Positions 26,950-35,098 of a stretch of 55,733 nt of DNA are shown here, piece by piece (position 1 is the first letter of the stretch; each line of letters begins with the position of its first letter). Source of the stretch: JADGHE01 sp035716025 (GTDB lineage: Bacteria > Pseudomonadota > Alphaproteobacteria > Rhizobiales > Xanthobacteraceae); the NCBI GenBank assembly GCA_035716025.1, contig DASTKH010000051.1, positions 1-55,733 of the forward strand. Direction: 5' to 3'. The notes under the pieces are model-generated. The model was given only the letters and a program-made list of their open reading frames with translations. It made no database searches and was not told the origin of the DNA. The translations under genes and the position numbers were made by a program.

Positions 26950-27957
26950 CTAGGTTCGCGCGCGCGCCGACGCGGCGGGCTCGGAGCTTTCACGATCTTC
27001 GCGACGGAAGGCTTCGATCGCGAAATAGTTGCGCGAATCGGTCCACACCGCGGCCGGCTGCCAGCCCGCCCCGCGCGCGAGCGCCCTCAGGGAGTCGAGC
27101 GTGTATTTATAGCTGTTCTCGGTGTGTATCGTCTCGCCTGCACGGAAATCGATCGTCTCGCCGTCCACCTTGACCTTCTGCCGCTTGAGACTTGCCAGGT
27201 GCATTTCCACCCGCGAGAGCTGGCGGTTGAAGAAGGCGTGGTGCTCGAAACATTCGAGCCGGAAATTGCCGCCGAGTTCCCGGTTAATGCGCGTGAGAAT
27301 GTTGAGGTTGAACGCTGCCGTGACGCCCGCGGCGTCGTTGTAGGCAGCGTTGAGCGCGCTTGCGTCCTTCACGAGATCGACGCCGATGATCAACAGCGAT
27401 TTCGGACCGAGCATACGGCCGGCCCGTTGCAGAAAAGCACAGGCCTCGTGCGGCTCCAGATTACCGATCGTCGAGCCGGGAAAAAAGCCGGCGAGCGAAA
27501 GCTCCCGCACGGCCTCGGGCAACTCGATCACCTGCGCAAAGTCCGCCACAACAGGAACAACGCGAAGACGCGGAAAATCGCGCTGCACGGTCGCTGCTTC
27601 CCGCTTCAGCGTTTCCTCGGCGATATCGATCGGCACATACGCTGCCAGATGCGGCGCCGCGGCGAGCAGAATGCGGGCCTTCTCGGCCGTGCCCATGCCG
27701 AATTCCACGAGCGCCCCGTCCGGAGGCAAGAGTCCGGCGATCTCGCCCGCGTGGTCCTCGAGCAGCGCCGTCTCGACGCGCGTGAGATAATATTCGGGCT
27801 GCTCGGTGATGCGCTCGAAGAGCCGGCAACCGGCTTCGTCGTAGAAATATTTCGGCGGAATACGCTTCGGCGTCGCCGTGAGGCCGGCGATGACGTCGCG
27901 CGCAAAGCCCGTGCGCGGGACGTCCTGAATGCGAAGGGCTGAACCTGCGGGAGCCAT
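26950..27957 (-). CDS. egtD: Histidine N-alpha-methyltransferase EgtD
   Basis: EgtD trimethylates histidine to hercynine, the first step to ergothioneine. The 335-residue protein has FARDVIAGLTATPKRIPPKYFYDEAG, then EYYLTRVETALLE, the SAM-binding LVEFGMGTAEKARILL, FFPGSTIGNLEP and GVDLVKDASALNAAYND, all conserved in the family. It follows egtB on the same strand with 17 bases between, so the two form an operon that gives hercynine and its sulfur adduct. The remaining ergothioneine genes are not in the window. Confidence 0.94.
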   Translation of the reverse strand: MAPAGSALRIQDVPRTGFARDVIAGLTATPKRIPPKYFYDEAGCRLFERITEQPEYYLTRVETALLEDHAGEIAGLLPPDGALVEFGMGTAEKARILLAAAPHLAAYVPIDIAEETLKREAATVQRDFPRLRVVPVVADFAQVIELPEAVRELSLAGFFPGSTIGNLEPHEACAFLQRAGRMLGPKSLLIIGVDLVKDASALNAAYNDAAGVTAAFNLNILTRINRELGGNFRLECFEHHAFFNRQLSRVEMHLASLKRQKVKVDGETIDFRAGETIHTENSYKYTLDSLRALARGAGWQPAAVWTDSRNYFAIEAFRREDRESSEPAASARART

Positions 27958-27974
27958 GCTCGCCTCGCTGTTCG

Positions 27975-29234
27975 CTAGGGGTATTCAATGAGCCGCAAGC
28001 CGGTAAACTGCCAGCGCTGCGGTGGATAGAAGAAATTGCGGTAGGTCACGCGAGCGTGATCGGCCGGCGTCGCATGCGAGGAACCGCGCAGCACCATCTG
28101 GTTGACCATGAATTTGCCGTTGTACTCGCCGAGCGCGCCTTCGACGGCTCGATAGCCGGGGTAAGGCGCGTAGGCGCTGCGCGTCCACTGCCAGACGATG
28201 CCGAAAGCATCTTCGAGAAGGCCGGCGCGCGCCGCGACTTCCCATTCGGCCTCCGTCGGCAGGTGCTTGCCGGCCCAGCGCGCGAACGCATCGGCTTCGT
28301 AATAGCTCACGTGGCACACCGGCGCGTCCGGATCGATCTCGCGCAGCCCGCCGAGGGTGAACTGGTGCCAAACGCCGTCGACGCGACGCCAGTAGCCCGG
28401 CGCCTCCCAGCCTTCGGCCTGCACCACCGCCCAGCCGTCCGAAAGCCAGAGGGTGGGCGTCGTGTAGCCGCCGTCCGCCATGAAGGCGAGCCATTCGCGG
28501 TTCGTGACGAGGCGCCTGGCGATCCGCGCGGGCTGCAACAGCACGTCGTGGGCGGGGCCTTCGTTGTCGAACGCAAAGCCCTCCCCCTCGTGGCCGATGC
28601 GGCGGATGCCGGACGGCAGCGAAACGGTCACCGCCTCGCCGCTGCCGCGAACCGCCCCCGGAAGGCGCCATGAGGGATCGTAGGCAGGCGCCAAGGGGTT
28701 CGATGCGAAGGCGTGCAGAATGTCGGTGAGGATGAGCTCCTGGTGCTGCTGCTCGTGATTGAGGCCGATCTCGACGATGGGCACGACGCGCTCCAGCGTC
28801 TCGGGCTCGGCGCCCGCGATAAGCCGTTCCATCGCCTCATCGACATGCGCGCGGTAAGCCCTCACGGTCTCGACATCGGGCCGGGTGATGAGGCCGCGCT
28901 GCGGGCGGGCGTGGCGCGGCCCGGCGGACACATAGTAGGAGTTGAATAGAAACGCGAAGTCCTCGTCGAACGGACGATAGCCGGCGAGCGCGTCTCGCAG
29001 CAGGAATTGCTCGAAGAACCAAGTGGTGTGCGCGCGATGCCATTTCGTGGGGCTCGCGTCGGGCATGGATTGCACCATTTGATCCTCGGCCGATAGCGGC
29101 GCGGCGCGGCGCTCCGTTTCGGCCCGCACCTTGCGGTAGCGGCCGAGCCAGCCTGCCTTTTTCGCTTCGAGGGGGCGCGACTCCGAAACGACAAGCGGAC
29201 CGGGTCCGCGTGCCGCCGTAGAATGTTGAGGCAT
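27975..29234 (-). CDS. egtB: Ergothioneine biosynthesis sulfoxide synthase EgtB
   Basis: EgtB is a non-haem iron enzyme that joins hercynine to a cysteine thiol as a sulfoxide. The 419-residue protein has an N-terminal DinB-like domain with the three-histidine iron site (a histidine in KWHRAH near residues 66-69, and His160 and His164 in NHEQQHQE) and a C-terminal FGE-sulfatase-like domain (CHVSYYEADAFARWAGKHLPTEAEWE-type motif). AGGAGG precedes ATG 29234 and decides the start. It is upstream of egtD in one operon and 96 bases downstream of the UdgX gene. Confidence 0.94.
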   Translation of the reverse strand: MPQHSTAARGPGPLVVSESRPLEAKKAGWLGRYRKVRAETERRAAPLSAEDQMVQSMPDASPTKWHRAHTTWFFEQFLLRDALAGYRPFDEDFAFLFNSYYVSAGPRHARPQRGLITRPDVETVRAYRAHVDEAMERLIAGAEPETLERVVPIVEIGLNHEQQHQELILTDILHAFASNPLAPAYDPSWRLPGAVRGSGEAVTVSLPSGIRRIGHEGEGFAFDNEGPAHDVLLQPARIARRLVTNREWLAFMADGGYTTPTLWLSDGWAVVQAEGWEAPGYWRRVDGVWHQFTLGGLREIDPDAPVCHVSYYEADAFARWAGKHLPTEAEWEVAARAGLLEDAFGIVWQWTRSAYAPYPGYRAVEGALGEYNGKFMVNQMVLRGSSHATPADHARVTYRNFFYPPQRWQFTGLRLIEYP

Positions 29235-29330
29235 CGAGGAACCTCCTGCGGATGCGAGCCGGCCCCCCGGGGACAAGGAAAGTCGAACCGGCTGATGAAC
29301 TCCTCATTTCCCCGCGAAAGAGAACGCGCC

Positions 29331-29966
29331 TCACGCGGCCGAAACGTGGCCCGGCTCGGCCGGCACACACCGAGCGGCGACGCGCAGGTCAGCCACGAAG
29401 CGCCGGTACTCCGAACGCCAGTCTCCGGAATTCCGGATACGAAGCAGGTAGGACGGGTGGACGGTTACGACAAGCCGCGAGCCGTCCGGCAGCGACATGG
29501 CCGATCCGCGTGCCCTGCCCACCACGAGGGGCCGGCCGGCGACGCCGCGGGCGGCGGTGGCGCCAAGGGCCACCACCACCGCAGGCTTCAACAACGCGCG
29601 TTCGATGTCGAGCCACCACCGACAGCGATCGATCTCGTACGCATTGGGCTTTTTATGGAGCCGCCGCTTGCCGCGGCGCGCGTGCTTGAAGTGCTTGACG
29701 GCATTGGTGACGAACGTCTCCTCACGGGGGATTTCGGCCTCGCGGAGTGCCTCGTCGAGGATACGGCCGGCAGGGCCGACGAATGGCCGGCCCTCAAGAT
29801 CCTCCCTGTCGCCCGGCTGCTCGCCGACGAGCAGCATGCGGGCCCGCGGCCGCCCTTCCCCCGGTACCACCTGCGTGGCATCGCGGAAAAGCGGACAGCG
29901 CCGGCAGGCATTTTCGGCACGCGCCAGAGCGGCCAGGGAACGCAGATCGGGTCCGGGCTCGTCCAT
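29331..29966 (-). CDS. udgX: UdgX-type uracil-DNA glycosylase
   Basis: This 211-residue protein matches UdgX, a family 4-like uracil-DNA glycosylase that becomes covalently linked to the abasic site. Motif A is GEQPGDREDLEGRPFVGPAG (48-67). The UdgX-specific loop reads RRGKRRLH, with His104 in the position of the histidine that attacks the sugar; the known loop is KRRIH, so this copy has Leu for Ile. Motif B is HPSYLL at 170-175. Cys21, Cys24 and Cys115 probably bind an iron-sulfur cluster, with the fourth ligand not obvious. Start is ATG 29966, or 30002. It is on the egtB-egtD strand and diverges from the zinc operon. Confidence 0.9.
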   Translation of the reverse strand: MDEPGPDLRSLAALARAENACRRCPLFRDATQVVPGEGRPRARMLLVGEQPGDREDLEGRPFVGPAGRILDEALREAEIPREETFVTNAVKHFKHARRGKRRLHKKPNAYEIDRCRWWLDIERALLKPAVVVALGATAARGVAGRPLVVGRARGSAMSLPDGSRLVVTVHPSYLLRIRNSGDWRSEYRRFVADLRVAARCVPAEPGHVSAA

Positions 29967-30024
29967 GATGGGCACGGCGCGACAACGGCGCCCCGCGCGC
30001 AAAGTTTCCCAAGGCCGCGAAGGC

Positions 30025-30053
30025 TGGACAGGCTGGCAGTGTTACATTATAAC
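30025..30053 (+). promoter_or_regulatory. Sigma-70-like promoter of the zinc operon
   Basis: TGGACA at 30025-30030 and TATAAC at 30048-30053 are separated by exactly 17 bases, each differing from the consensus hexamer at one position. Transcription would start near 30060, only about eight bases before the ATG at 30068, so the first message would be nearly leaderless. The -10 lies inside the Zur-like palindrome. Confidence 0.65.
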
Positions 30054-30054
30054 A
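30040..30054. promoter_or_regulatory. Zur-box-like operator
   Basis: TGTTACATTATAACA is a 15-base palindrome with one mismatched pair, and the right half extends into TTTC. It closely resembles the alphaproteobacterial Zur/Fur-family box (TGTTATA-N-TATAACA). It covers the -10 of the operon promoter, so zinc-bound Zur would block transcription. The zinc-type ABC genes immediately downstream support Zur over Mur or Fur. Confidence 0.75.
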
Positions 30055-30067
30055 TTTCCACCGTGCC

Positions 30068-30214
30068 ATGACCCATCATCACCACCATCCCCATGAGCAT
30101 CCCCGCGCAGCCGTCGGGCCCTCGTTCCTACGCGCCTCCGTCGCGCAGCGCCTGCTTGTCGCTGCCGGGCTTTCGGGTGCGGTCTGGGCCGCCATTCTCT
30201 GGGCTCTCGCGTGA
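30068..30214 (+). CDS. Small histidine-rich single-pass membrane peptide
   Basis: I do not recognise a named family. The 48-residue product starts MTHHHHHPHEHPR, with seven histidines in the first eleven residues, then a short basic segment (FLRASVAQR) and a C-terminal hydrophobic helix (LLVAAGLSGAVWAAILWALA). By the positive-inside rule the histidine tail would face the cytoplasm. No Shine-Dalgarno sequence precedes the ATG, which lies 13 bases after the Zur-like box, so the message may be leaderless. The ABC ATPase gene starts 11 bases after the stop. A zinc-binding role for the tail is inference from composition and context. Confidence 0.65.
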   Translation: MTHHHHHPHEHPRAAVGPSFLRASVAQRLLVAAGLSGAVWAAILWALA

Positions 30215-30224
30215 GGCTGCCCGC

Positions 30225-30971
30225 ATGACCGCGCTCGTGACGTTCAACGATCTCACGCTTGGCTATGATCGCCATCCCGCGGTGCACCATCTGAGCGGGG
30301 CGATCCGCAGCGGCGACCTGCTCGCGGTGATCGGCCCGAACGGGGCGGGAAAATCGACATTGTTCAAAGGGATCGCAGGCCTGCTCAAGCCGCTTTCCGG
30401 GCGGATCGGCTGCGACGGACTTAAACCGCGCGACATCGCCTATCTGCCGCAGGCCGCGGAAGTCGACCGCTCCTTTCCGCTTACCGTCTACGACCTCGTG
30501 GCCATGGGGATGTGGCGACGCCGCGGCCTGTTCGGCGGCATCAGTCGCAAGGACCGTGCGGCGATCGAGACGGCGCTCGCCGCCGTTGGCCTGAACGGCT
30601 TCGAGGCGCGGCCGATCGGCACTCTCTCGGGCGGCCAATTGCAACGGGCTCTGTTCGCGCGCCTGCTGTTGCAGGATGCACGCGTCATCCTGCTCGACGA
30701 GCCCTTCACCGCAATCGACGCCAAGACGGCGGCGGACCTCTTCGCCATCGTCCGACGCTGGCACGAAGAAGCCCGCACCGTCGTCGCGGCGCTTCATGAT
30801 TTCGAACTCGTCCGCGCCGGCTTCCCGCAGACTCTCCTGTTGGCGCGCGAGCCCGTGGCCTGGGGTGCGACGTCCGCGGTGCTGACACCCGAAAACCTTC
30901 TGAAGGCGCGACAGATGTGCGAGGCTTTCGACGAAAGGGCGCCGGCCTGCGCGCTCGAAGCGGCCGCCTGA
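30225..30971 (+). CDS. Zinc-type ABC transporter ATP-binding protein (AztA/ZnuC-like)
   Basis: This 248-residue ATPase has the Walker A GPNGAGKST, Q-loop (AYLPQAAEVDRSFPLTVYD), signature LSGGQLQR, Walker B VILLDEPF and switch histidine ALHDF. The VDRSFPLTVYDLVAMG stretch is typical of the metal-chelate (cluster A-I, Zn/Mn) family. ATG 30225 gives MTALVTFNDLTLGYD. It is followed by a permease gene and a solute-binding protein gene in the order ATPase-permease-binding protein seen in aztABC, and sits under the Zur-like operator. Confidence 0.88.
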   Translation: MTALVTFNDLTLGYDRHPAVHHLSGAIRSGDLLAVIGPNGAGKSTLFKGIAGLLKPLSGRIGCDGLKPRDIAYLPQAAEVDRSFPLTVYDLVAMGMWRRRGLFGGISRKDRAAIETALAAVGLNGFEARPIGTLSGGQLQRALFARLLLQDARVILLDEPFTAIDAKTAADLFAIVRRWHEEARTVVAALHDFELVRAGFPQTLLLAREPVAWGATSAVLTPENLLKARQMCEAFDERAPACALEAAA

Positions 30972-31001
30972 TTTCACGGGTTTCTGCGGACAGCAGGCGC
31001 G

Positions 31002-31871
31002 ATGGCATATGATCTTTTGATCGCCCCTTTCGTGGATTTCGCCTTCATGCGGCGGGCGCTCGTCGGCACCTGCGCGCTCGCGCTTTCGGCCGGCCCGATC
31101 GGCATTTTCCTGATGCTCCGGCGCATGAGCCTGATCGGCGATGCGATGGCGCATGCGATCCTGCCGGGGGCGGCTGCGGGCTTCCTGCTCGCGGGCTTGA
31201 GCCTTCCGGCGATGGCGGCGGGCGGGCTGATCACGGGCCTCGTCATCGCGCTCGGGGCGGGGCTGATCGCGCGGGCGACCGAACTCAAGGAGGATGCTTC
31301 TCTGGCCGCCTTCTTCCTCGTCTCGCTTGCCATCGGCGTCACGCTCATCTCCATGAAGGGGACGGGGGTCGACCTGCTGCACGTTCTGTTCGGCTCGGTG
31401 CTTGCGCTCGACGATCCGGCGCTCGTGCTCATCGGCGCAGTTGTCACGCTCACGCTGTTGGCGCTCGCACTGATCTATCGTCCGCTCGTGCTGGAATGCG
31501 CGGACCCCGGCTTCCTGCGCTCGGTGAGCCGTGCCGGCGGGCCGGCGCACGCCGTCTTTCTTGCGCTCGTGGTGCTCAATCTCGTGGGCGGGTTCCAAGC
31601 GCTCGGAACCTTGCTCGCGGTCGGCGTCATGATCCTGCCGGCAATCGCCGCCCGCTTCTGGGCGCGGAGCATCGGCGCGATGGCGGCGGTCGCCGCGGCC
31701 ATCGGCCTCGTCTCGGCGGGTGCGGGGCTGCTCTTCTCCTTCCATCTCGGCGCGCCCGCGGGGCCGGCAATCATTCTCGCCGCCGGCGCGATCTATGGCG
31801 GGTCGGTCCTGTTCGGCCGGGCCGGGGGGCTTGCCTGGCGTGCCTTCCCGGGGCGCCATCTCGAGGCGTGA
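31002..31871 (+). CDS. Zinc-type ABC transporter permease (AztB/ZnuB-like)
   Basis: This 289-residue membrane protein has about eight or nine helices. FLMLRRMSLIGDAMAHAILPGAAAGF is the family hallmark, followed by KEDASLAAFFLVSLAIGVTLIS, LLHVLFGSVLALD and GTLLAVGVMILPAIAARFWA. It pairs with the ATPase gene 30 bases upstream and overlaps the binding-protein gene downstream by one base (TGATG), so the three are translated together. It forms the channel of a Zn2+ or Mn2+ importer. Confidence 0.9.
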   Translation: MAYDLLIAPFVDFAFMRRALVGTCALALSAGPIGIFLMLRRMSLIGDAMAHAILPGAAAGFLLAGLSLPAMAAGGLITGLVIALGAGLIARATELKEDASLAAFFLVSLAIGVTLISMKGTGVDLLHVLFGSVLALDDPALVLIGAVVTLTLLALALIYRPLVLECADPGFLRSVSRAGGPAHAVFLALVVLNLVGGFQALGTLLAVGVMILPAIAARFWARSIGAMAAVAAAIGLVSAGAGLLFSFHLGAPAGPAIILAAGAIYGGSVLFGRAGGLAWRAFPGRHLEA

Positions 31872-32776
31872 TGGCCATGATCGGCTTCCTCACCCGCGCC
31901 CTCGCGGCCCTCGCGGCCGTCGCGGCGCTGTTCCTCATCGCCGGGGGCGCGTCGGCGCAGACGCGCCTGCCGGTCGTTGCGACTTTCTCGATCCTTGCCG
32001 ATTTCGTGAGAGAGGTCGGCGGCGACCGGGTGGCGGTGACAAGCCTTGTCGGGCCCAACGCCGACGCCCACGCCTACGCGCCGACGCCGGATGATGCGCG
32101 GCGCATCGCCGCGGCGCGCCTGGTCTTGGTCAATGGGCTCGGCTTCGAGGGTTGGCTTTCGCGTCTCGCGGACGCCGCGGCGCGCGGGGCACCGACCGTC
32201 GTCGCCTCGCGGGGCGTGCGCGTGCGCGCGAGGGAAGACGACCCGAAGCGGCCCGACCCGCATGCCTGGCATGACGTCGCCAACGCCAAACGCTACGTGA
32301 CCAACATCCGCGATGCGCTCGCCGCGGCCGATCCCGCGGCCGCGGCGGTCTATGCGGAGAACGCCGCGGCCTATCTGGCGCAGCTCGATGCGCTCGACGC
32401 GGAGGTGCGTGAAGCGATCGGCAGGATTCCGCCGGCGCGCCGCCGCGTCATCACAAGCCACGATGCCTTCGGCTATTTCGGTGCAGCCTATGGGCTGGCC
32501 TTCGTCGCGCCCGAAGGCGTTGCGGCCGACGCCGAAGCCTCCGCCCGCGACGTCGCGCGGATCATCGCGCAGATTCGCCGCGAACGCATTCCGGCGGTGT
32601 TCTTGGAGAACATCAAGGACCCGCGGCTGATGCAGCGGATCGCGCACGAGTCCGGCGCGCGGATCGGCGGCACGCTTTACTCCGACGCGCTGTCCGGTCC
32701 CGACGGCCCCGCCCCGACCTATATCGCAATGATGCGCAGCAATCTGCGCGCCCTTGCGGCCGCACTCGCCGAGTGA
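31871..32776 (+). CDS. Zinc-type ABC transporter solute-binding protein (AztC/ZnuA-like)
   Basis: This 301-residue periplasmic protein has a signal peptide (hydrophobic 10-25, cleavage after ASA near 29). Metal ligands can be assigned: His67 in PNADAHAY, His131 in DPHAWHD, His197 in ITSHDAFGYF and Asp272 in LYSDALS. A 3-His/1-Asp site fits the cluster A-I Zn/Mn family. The long histidine-rich loop of ZnuA is absent, so it resembles AztC more. ATG 31871 overlaps the permease stop; ATG 31877 is also possible. No aztD gene follows. Confidence 0.9.
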   Translation: MAMIGFLTRALAALAAVAALFLIAGGASAQTRLPVVATFSILADFVREVGGDRVAVTSLVGPNADAHAYAPTPDDARRIAAARLVLVNGLGFEGWLSRLADAAARGAPTVVASRGVRVRAREDDPKRPDPHAWHDVANAKRYVTNIRDALAAADPAAAAVYAENAAAYLAQLDALDAEVREAIGRIPPARRRVITSHDAFGYFGAAYGLAFVAPEGVAADAEASARDVARIIAQIRRERIPAVFLENIKDPRLMQRIAHESGARIGGTLYSDALSGPDGPAPTYIAMMRSNLRALAAALAE

Positions 32777-32836
32777 GGTTTCGCAAACGCCCGCCGCGTC
32801 CCTTTCTCCCTCTCGCCGCTCGCGGCCGCGCCTTCT

Positions 32837-32862
32837 TCCTCTCCCCGCTTGCGGGAAGAGGG
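32837..32862. repeat. Dispersed GC palindrome (CTCTCCCCGC type), copy 1
   Basis: TCCTCTCCCCGC and GCGGGAAGAGGG pair over 12 positions around TT, with one mismatch and one G-T pair. It lies between the convergent binding-protein gene and Bug gene. A close relative occurs at 41551-41573. Such CCTCTCCC...GGGAGAGG elements are dispersed in many GC-rich genomes and may act as bidirectional terminators. Confidence 0.55.
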
Positions 32863-32892
32863 TCGGGATGAGCGCAAAGGGCTGAAGAACGA

Positions 32893-33861
32893 TCAGCGTG
32901 CCTCCCGCACCATGCCCAACTGGCCGAGCAGGCGGCGCTTGACCGCGAGATCTTCTTGCAGGGCCTTGGTGTATTCGGCGCTGCCCGCGTAGTATTCGCT
33001 CGGCTGGAAGACGGCCTTTGCGACGGCACGGTAGCGTTCGCTGTGTGCGGCTGCCCGGCAGGCCTCTTCAAGCTTCGCCTTCACGTCGGCCGGCAGCCCC
33101 TTGGGCGCCGAGAGGCCGCCGATGCTCGCGGGCGCGACGTCGTAGCCGAGCTCCCTGAAGGTCGGCACGTCGGGAATGGCGGGATTTCGCTGCTTCGAGA
33201 ACACGCCGAGGAGACGCAAGCCGCTCTTCGCTGCGCCGGCAAGGGTGGAGGCGCCGAAATCGACGTGCCGCCCGTGCACCTGCTGGATCACTTCCGAGTC
33301 GCCCTTGAACGGCACCGCGTTGAACTTCACGCCCGCGACCTGTTCGAGCTCTATCGTCGCAAGGTGCGGGATCGAGCCGATGCCGAGGATCGCATAGTTG
33401 AGGCCGCCCGGCTTGGCCTTGGCGGCGGCAATGAGGTCGCCGGCGGTCTTGAACGGCGAGTCGGGATGGACCTCGAGCACCATCTCGTTCGAGAGCGTCT
33501 GGCAGATGTGGTCGAAGGAGTCGAGCGTGTAGCCGGTCTCCTTCTGGGTCAGCGGATTGACGACCATCGAGACGGCGGCGGTGAACAGCAGCGTATAACC
33601 ATCGGGATTGGCACGGGCGACGGCGGCCGTGCCGATCGCGCCGTTGGCGCCCGGCCGGTTGACGAACACGAAACGCTGCTTGAGCGCTTCCGCGAGGCCG
33701 TCCATCAGCGCTCGCCCCATGATGTCGGTGGCGCCGCCGGGTGTATAGGGATTAATGATCTCGACCGTGCGGTCGGGATAGGTCTGGGCCGCCGCGTGGC
33801 CGGTGAAGGCGGCGCCCAGGGCCGCGAGCGCGGCCGCGATTGCCCTGCTCAAAGGTCTCAT
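32893..33861 (-). CDS. Bug/TctC-family periplasmic solute-binding protein
   Basis: This 322-residue protein has a signal peptide ending in HAAAQ and starts its mature part with YPDRTVEIINPYTPGGATD, the classic Bug motif. VFVNRPGANGAIGTAAVARANPDGYTLL and VPFKGDSEVIQQVHG are also family signatures. These proteins bind carboxylates, often with a TctAB transporter; none is next to it here. It lies between the zinc ABC operon and the COG0523 GTPase on the opposite strand, which breaks up an otherwise metal-related cluster. Confidence 0.92.
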   Translation of the reverse strand: MRPLSRAIAAALAALGAAFTGHAAAQTYPDRTVEIINPYTPGGATDIMGRALMDGLAEALKQRFVFVNRPGANGAIGTAAVARANPDGYTLLFTAAVSMVVNPLTQKETGYTLDSFDHICQTLSNEMVLEVHPDSPFKTAGDLIAAAKAKPGGLNYAILGIGSIPHLATIELEQVAGVKFNAVPFKGDSEVIQQVHGRHVDFGASTLAGAAKSGLRLLGVFSKQRNPAIPDVPTFRELGYDVAPASIGGLSAPKGLPADVKAKLEEACRAAAHSERYRAVAKAVFQPSEYYAGSAEYTKALQEDLAVKRRLLGQLGMVREAR

Positions 33862-34021
33862 GTCATCTCCTGCTTTCCGGCCCGCGCGCGACGGCCTATA
33901 TGGGGGGAAGGTCCATCGTCATGCCGGCCGTTGCGGCGGGCATGCAGGTTCCCCTTACCACTGCCTAGCAAGACGCGGATGGTCGGGACAAGCCCGCCAG
34001 ACGTCACGCGGAGTCGAAGCC

Positions 34022-35083
34022 ATGTCCGACAACAAGCTGCCCGTCACGGTGATCACCGGCTATCTCGGCGCCGGCAAGACGACGCTCCTCAACCGCATCC
34101 TCTCGGAGCCGCACGGCAAGAAATATGCCGTCATCGTCAATGAGTTCGGCGAGATCGGCATCGACAACGACCTCGTCGTCAACGCCGACGAGGAAGTGTT
34201 CGAGATGAACAACGGCTGTGTCTGCTGCACCGTGCGGGGCGATCTCATCCGCATCCTCGAAGGCCTGATGCGGCGCAAGGGCAAGTTCGACGCGATCATC
34301 GTCGAGACGACCGGGCTTGCCGACCCCGCCCCCGTCGCTCAGACCTTCTTCATCGACGAGAATGTCGGCGCCAAAACCAAGCTCGATGCCGTCGTCACCG
34401 TCGCGGACGCAAAATGGCTCCAGGATCGCCTGAGCGACACGCCTGAGGCAAAGAACCAGATCGCTTTTGCGGACGTGATCCTTGTCAACAAGACCGATCT
34501 GGTCGCGCCCGACGACCTGCGTGAGGTGGAACGGCGTATCCACGCCATCAACCCCTATGCGCGCATCCACCGCACCCAGCGCTGCGCGGTGCCGCTCGCC
34601 GAAGTGCTGGACCGCCAAGCGTTCGATCTCAACCGCATTCTCGATATCGAGCCGAGCTTCCTCGAAACCGAGGAGCAGGAGCACAATCACCATCATGACC
34701 ATGATCACGACCACCACGCACACGGCCATGACGACGAGCACGGGCACGCGCATGCGCACCGGCACGGGCTCAAGCACTATCACGACGAGGACATGCAGTC
34801 GCTCTCGCTCGTGAGCGAGAAACCGCTCGATCCCGAGAAATTCTTTCCGTGGGTGCAAGACCTCGTGGCGAGCGAAGGACCGAACATCCTGCGCACCAAG
34901 GGTATTCTTTCCTTCAAAGACGATCCCGACCGTTTCGTGTTCCAGGGCGTGCACATGATCCTCGACGGGGATCACCAGCGCCCGTGGCAGCCGAACGAAA
35001 AGCGGGTGAGCCGCATCGTCTTCATCGGCCGCAACCTGCCGGAGGAGAAGATACGCCAGGGCTTCGAAAGCTGCGCGGCCTGA
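34022..35083 (+). CDS. COG0523 (CobW/ZNG1-like) GTPase metallochaperone with histidine-rich loop
   Basis: This 353-residue GTPase has the Walker A GYLGAGKTTLLN (13-24), the metal-binding CVCC triplet (Cys66, Cys68, Cys69 in NGCVCC), EFGEIGIDND and LVNKTDL (guanine specificity). Residues roughly 219-258 are a loop with about 17 histidines mixed with Asp and Glu, typical of zinc-handling members. The C-terminal domain (KGILSFKDDPDRFVFQGVHM) is the usual CobW_C. ATG 34022 has GGAG upstream. No cobalamin genes are near, so a zinc chaperone role is more likely than CobW, supported by the zinc ABC operon 1.2 kb upstream on the same strand. Confidence 0.9.
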   Translation: MSDNKLPVTVITGYLGAGKTTLLNRILSEPHGKKYAVIVNEFGEIGIDNDLVVNADEEVFEMNNGCVCCTVRGDLIRILEGLMRRKGKFDAIIVETTGLADPAPVAQTFFIDENVGAKTKLDAVVTVADAKWLQDRLSDTPEAKNQIAFADVILVNKTDLVAPDDLREVERRIHAINPYARIHRTQRCAVPLAEVLDRQAFDLNRILDIEPSFLETEEQEHNHHHDHDHDHHAHGHDDEHGHAHAHRHGLKHYHDEDMQSLSLVSEKPLDPEKFFPWVQDLVASEGPNILRTKGILSFKDDPDRFVFQGVHMILDGDHQRPWQPNEKRVSRIVFIGRNLPEEKIRQGFESCAA

Positions 35084-35098
35084 GGACCGCCCCGCGCC

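Noticed and set aside
34022..35083. CobW of cobalamin synthesis
   Set aside because: There is no cob gene in the window, and the histidine-rich loop and nearby zinc transporter favour a zinc-handling COG0523 protein.
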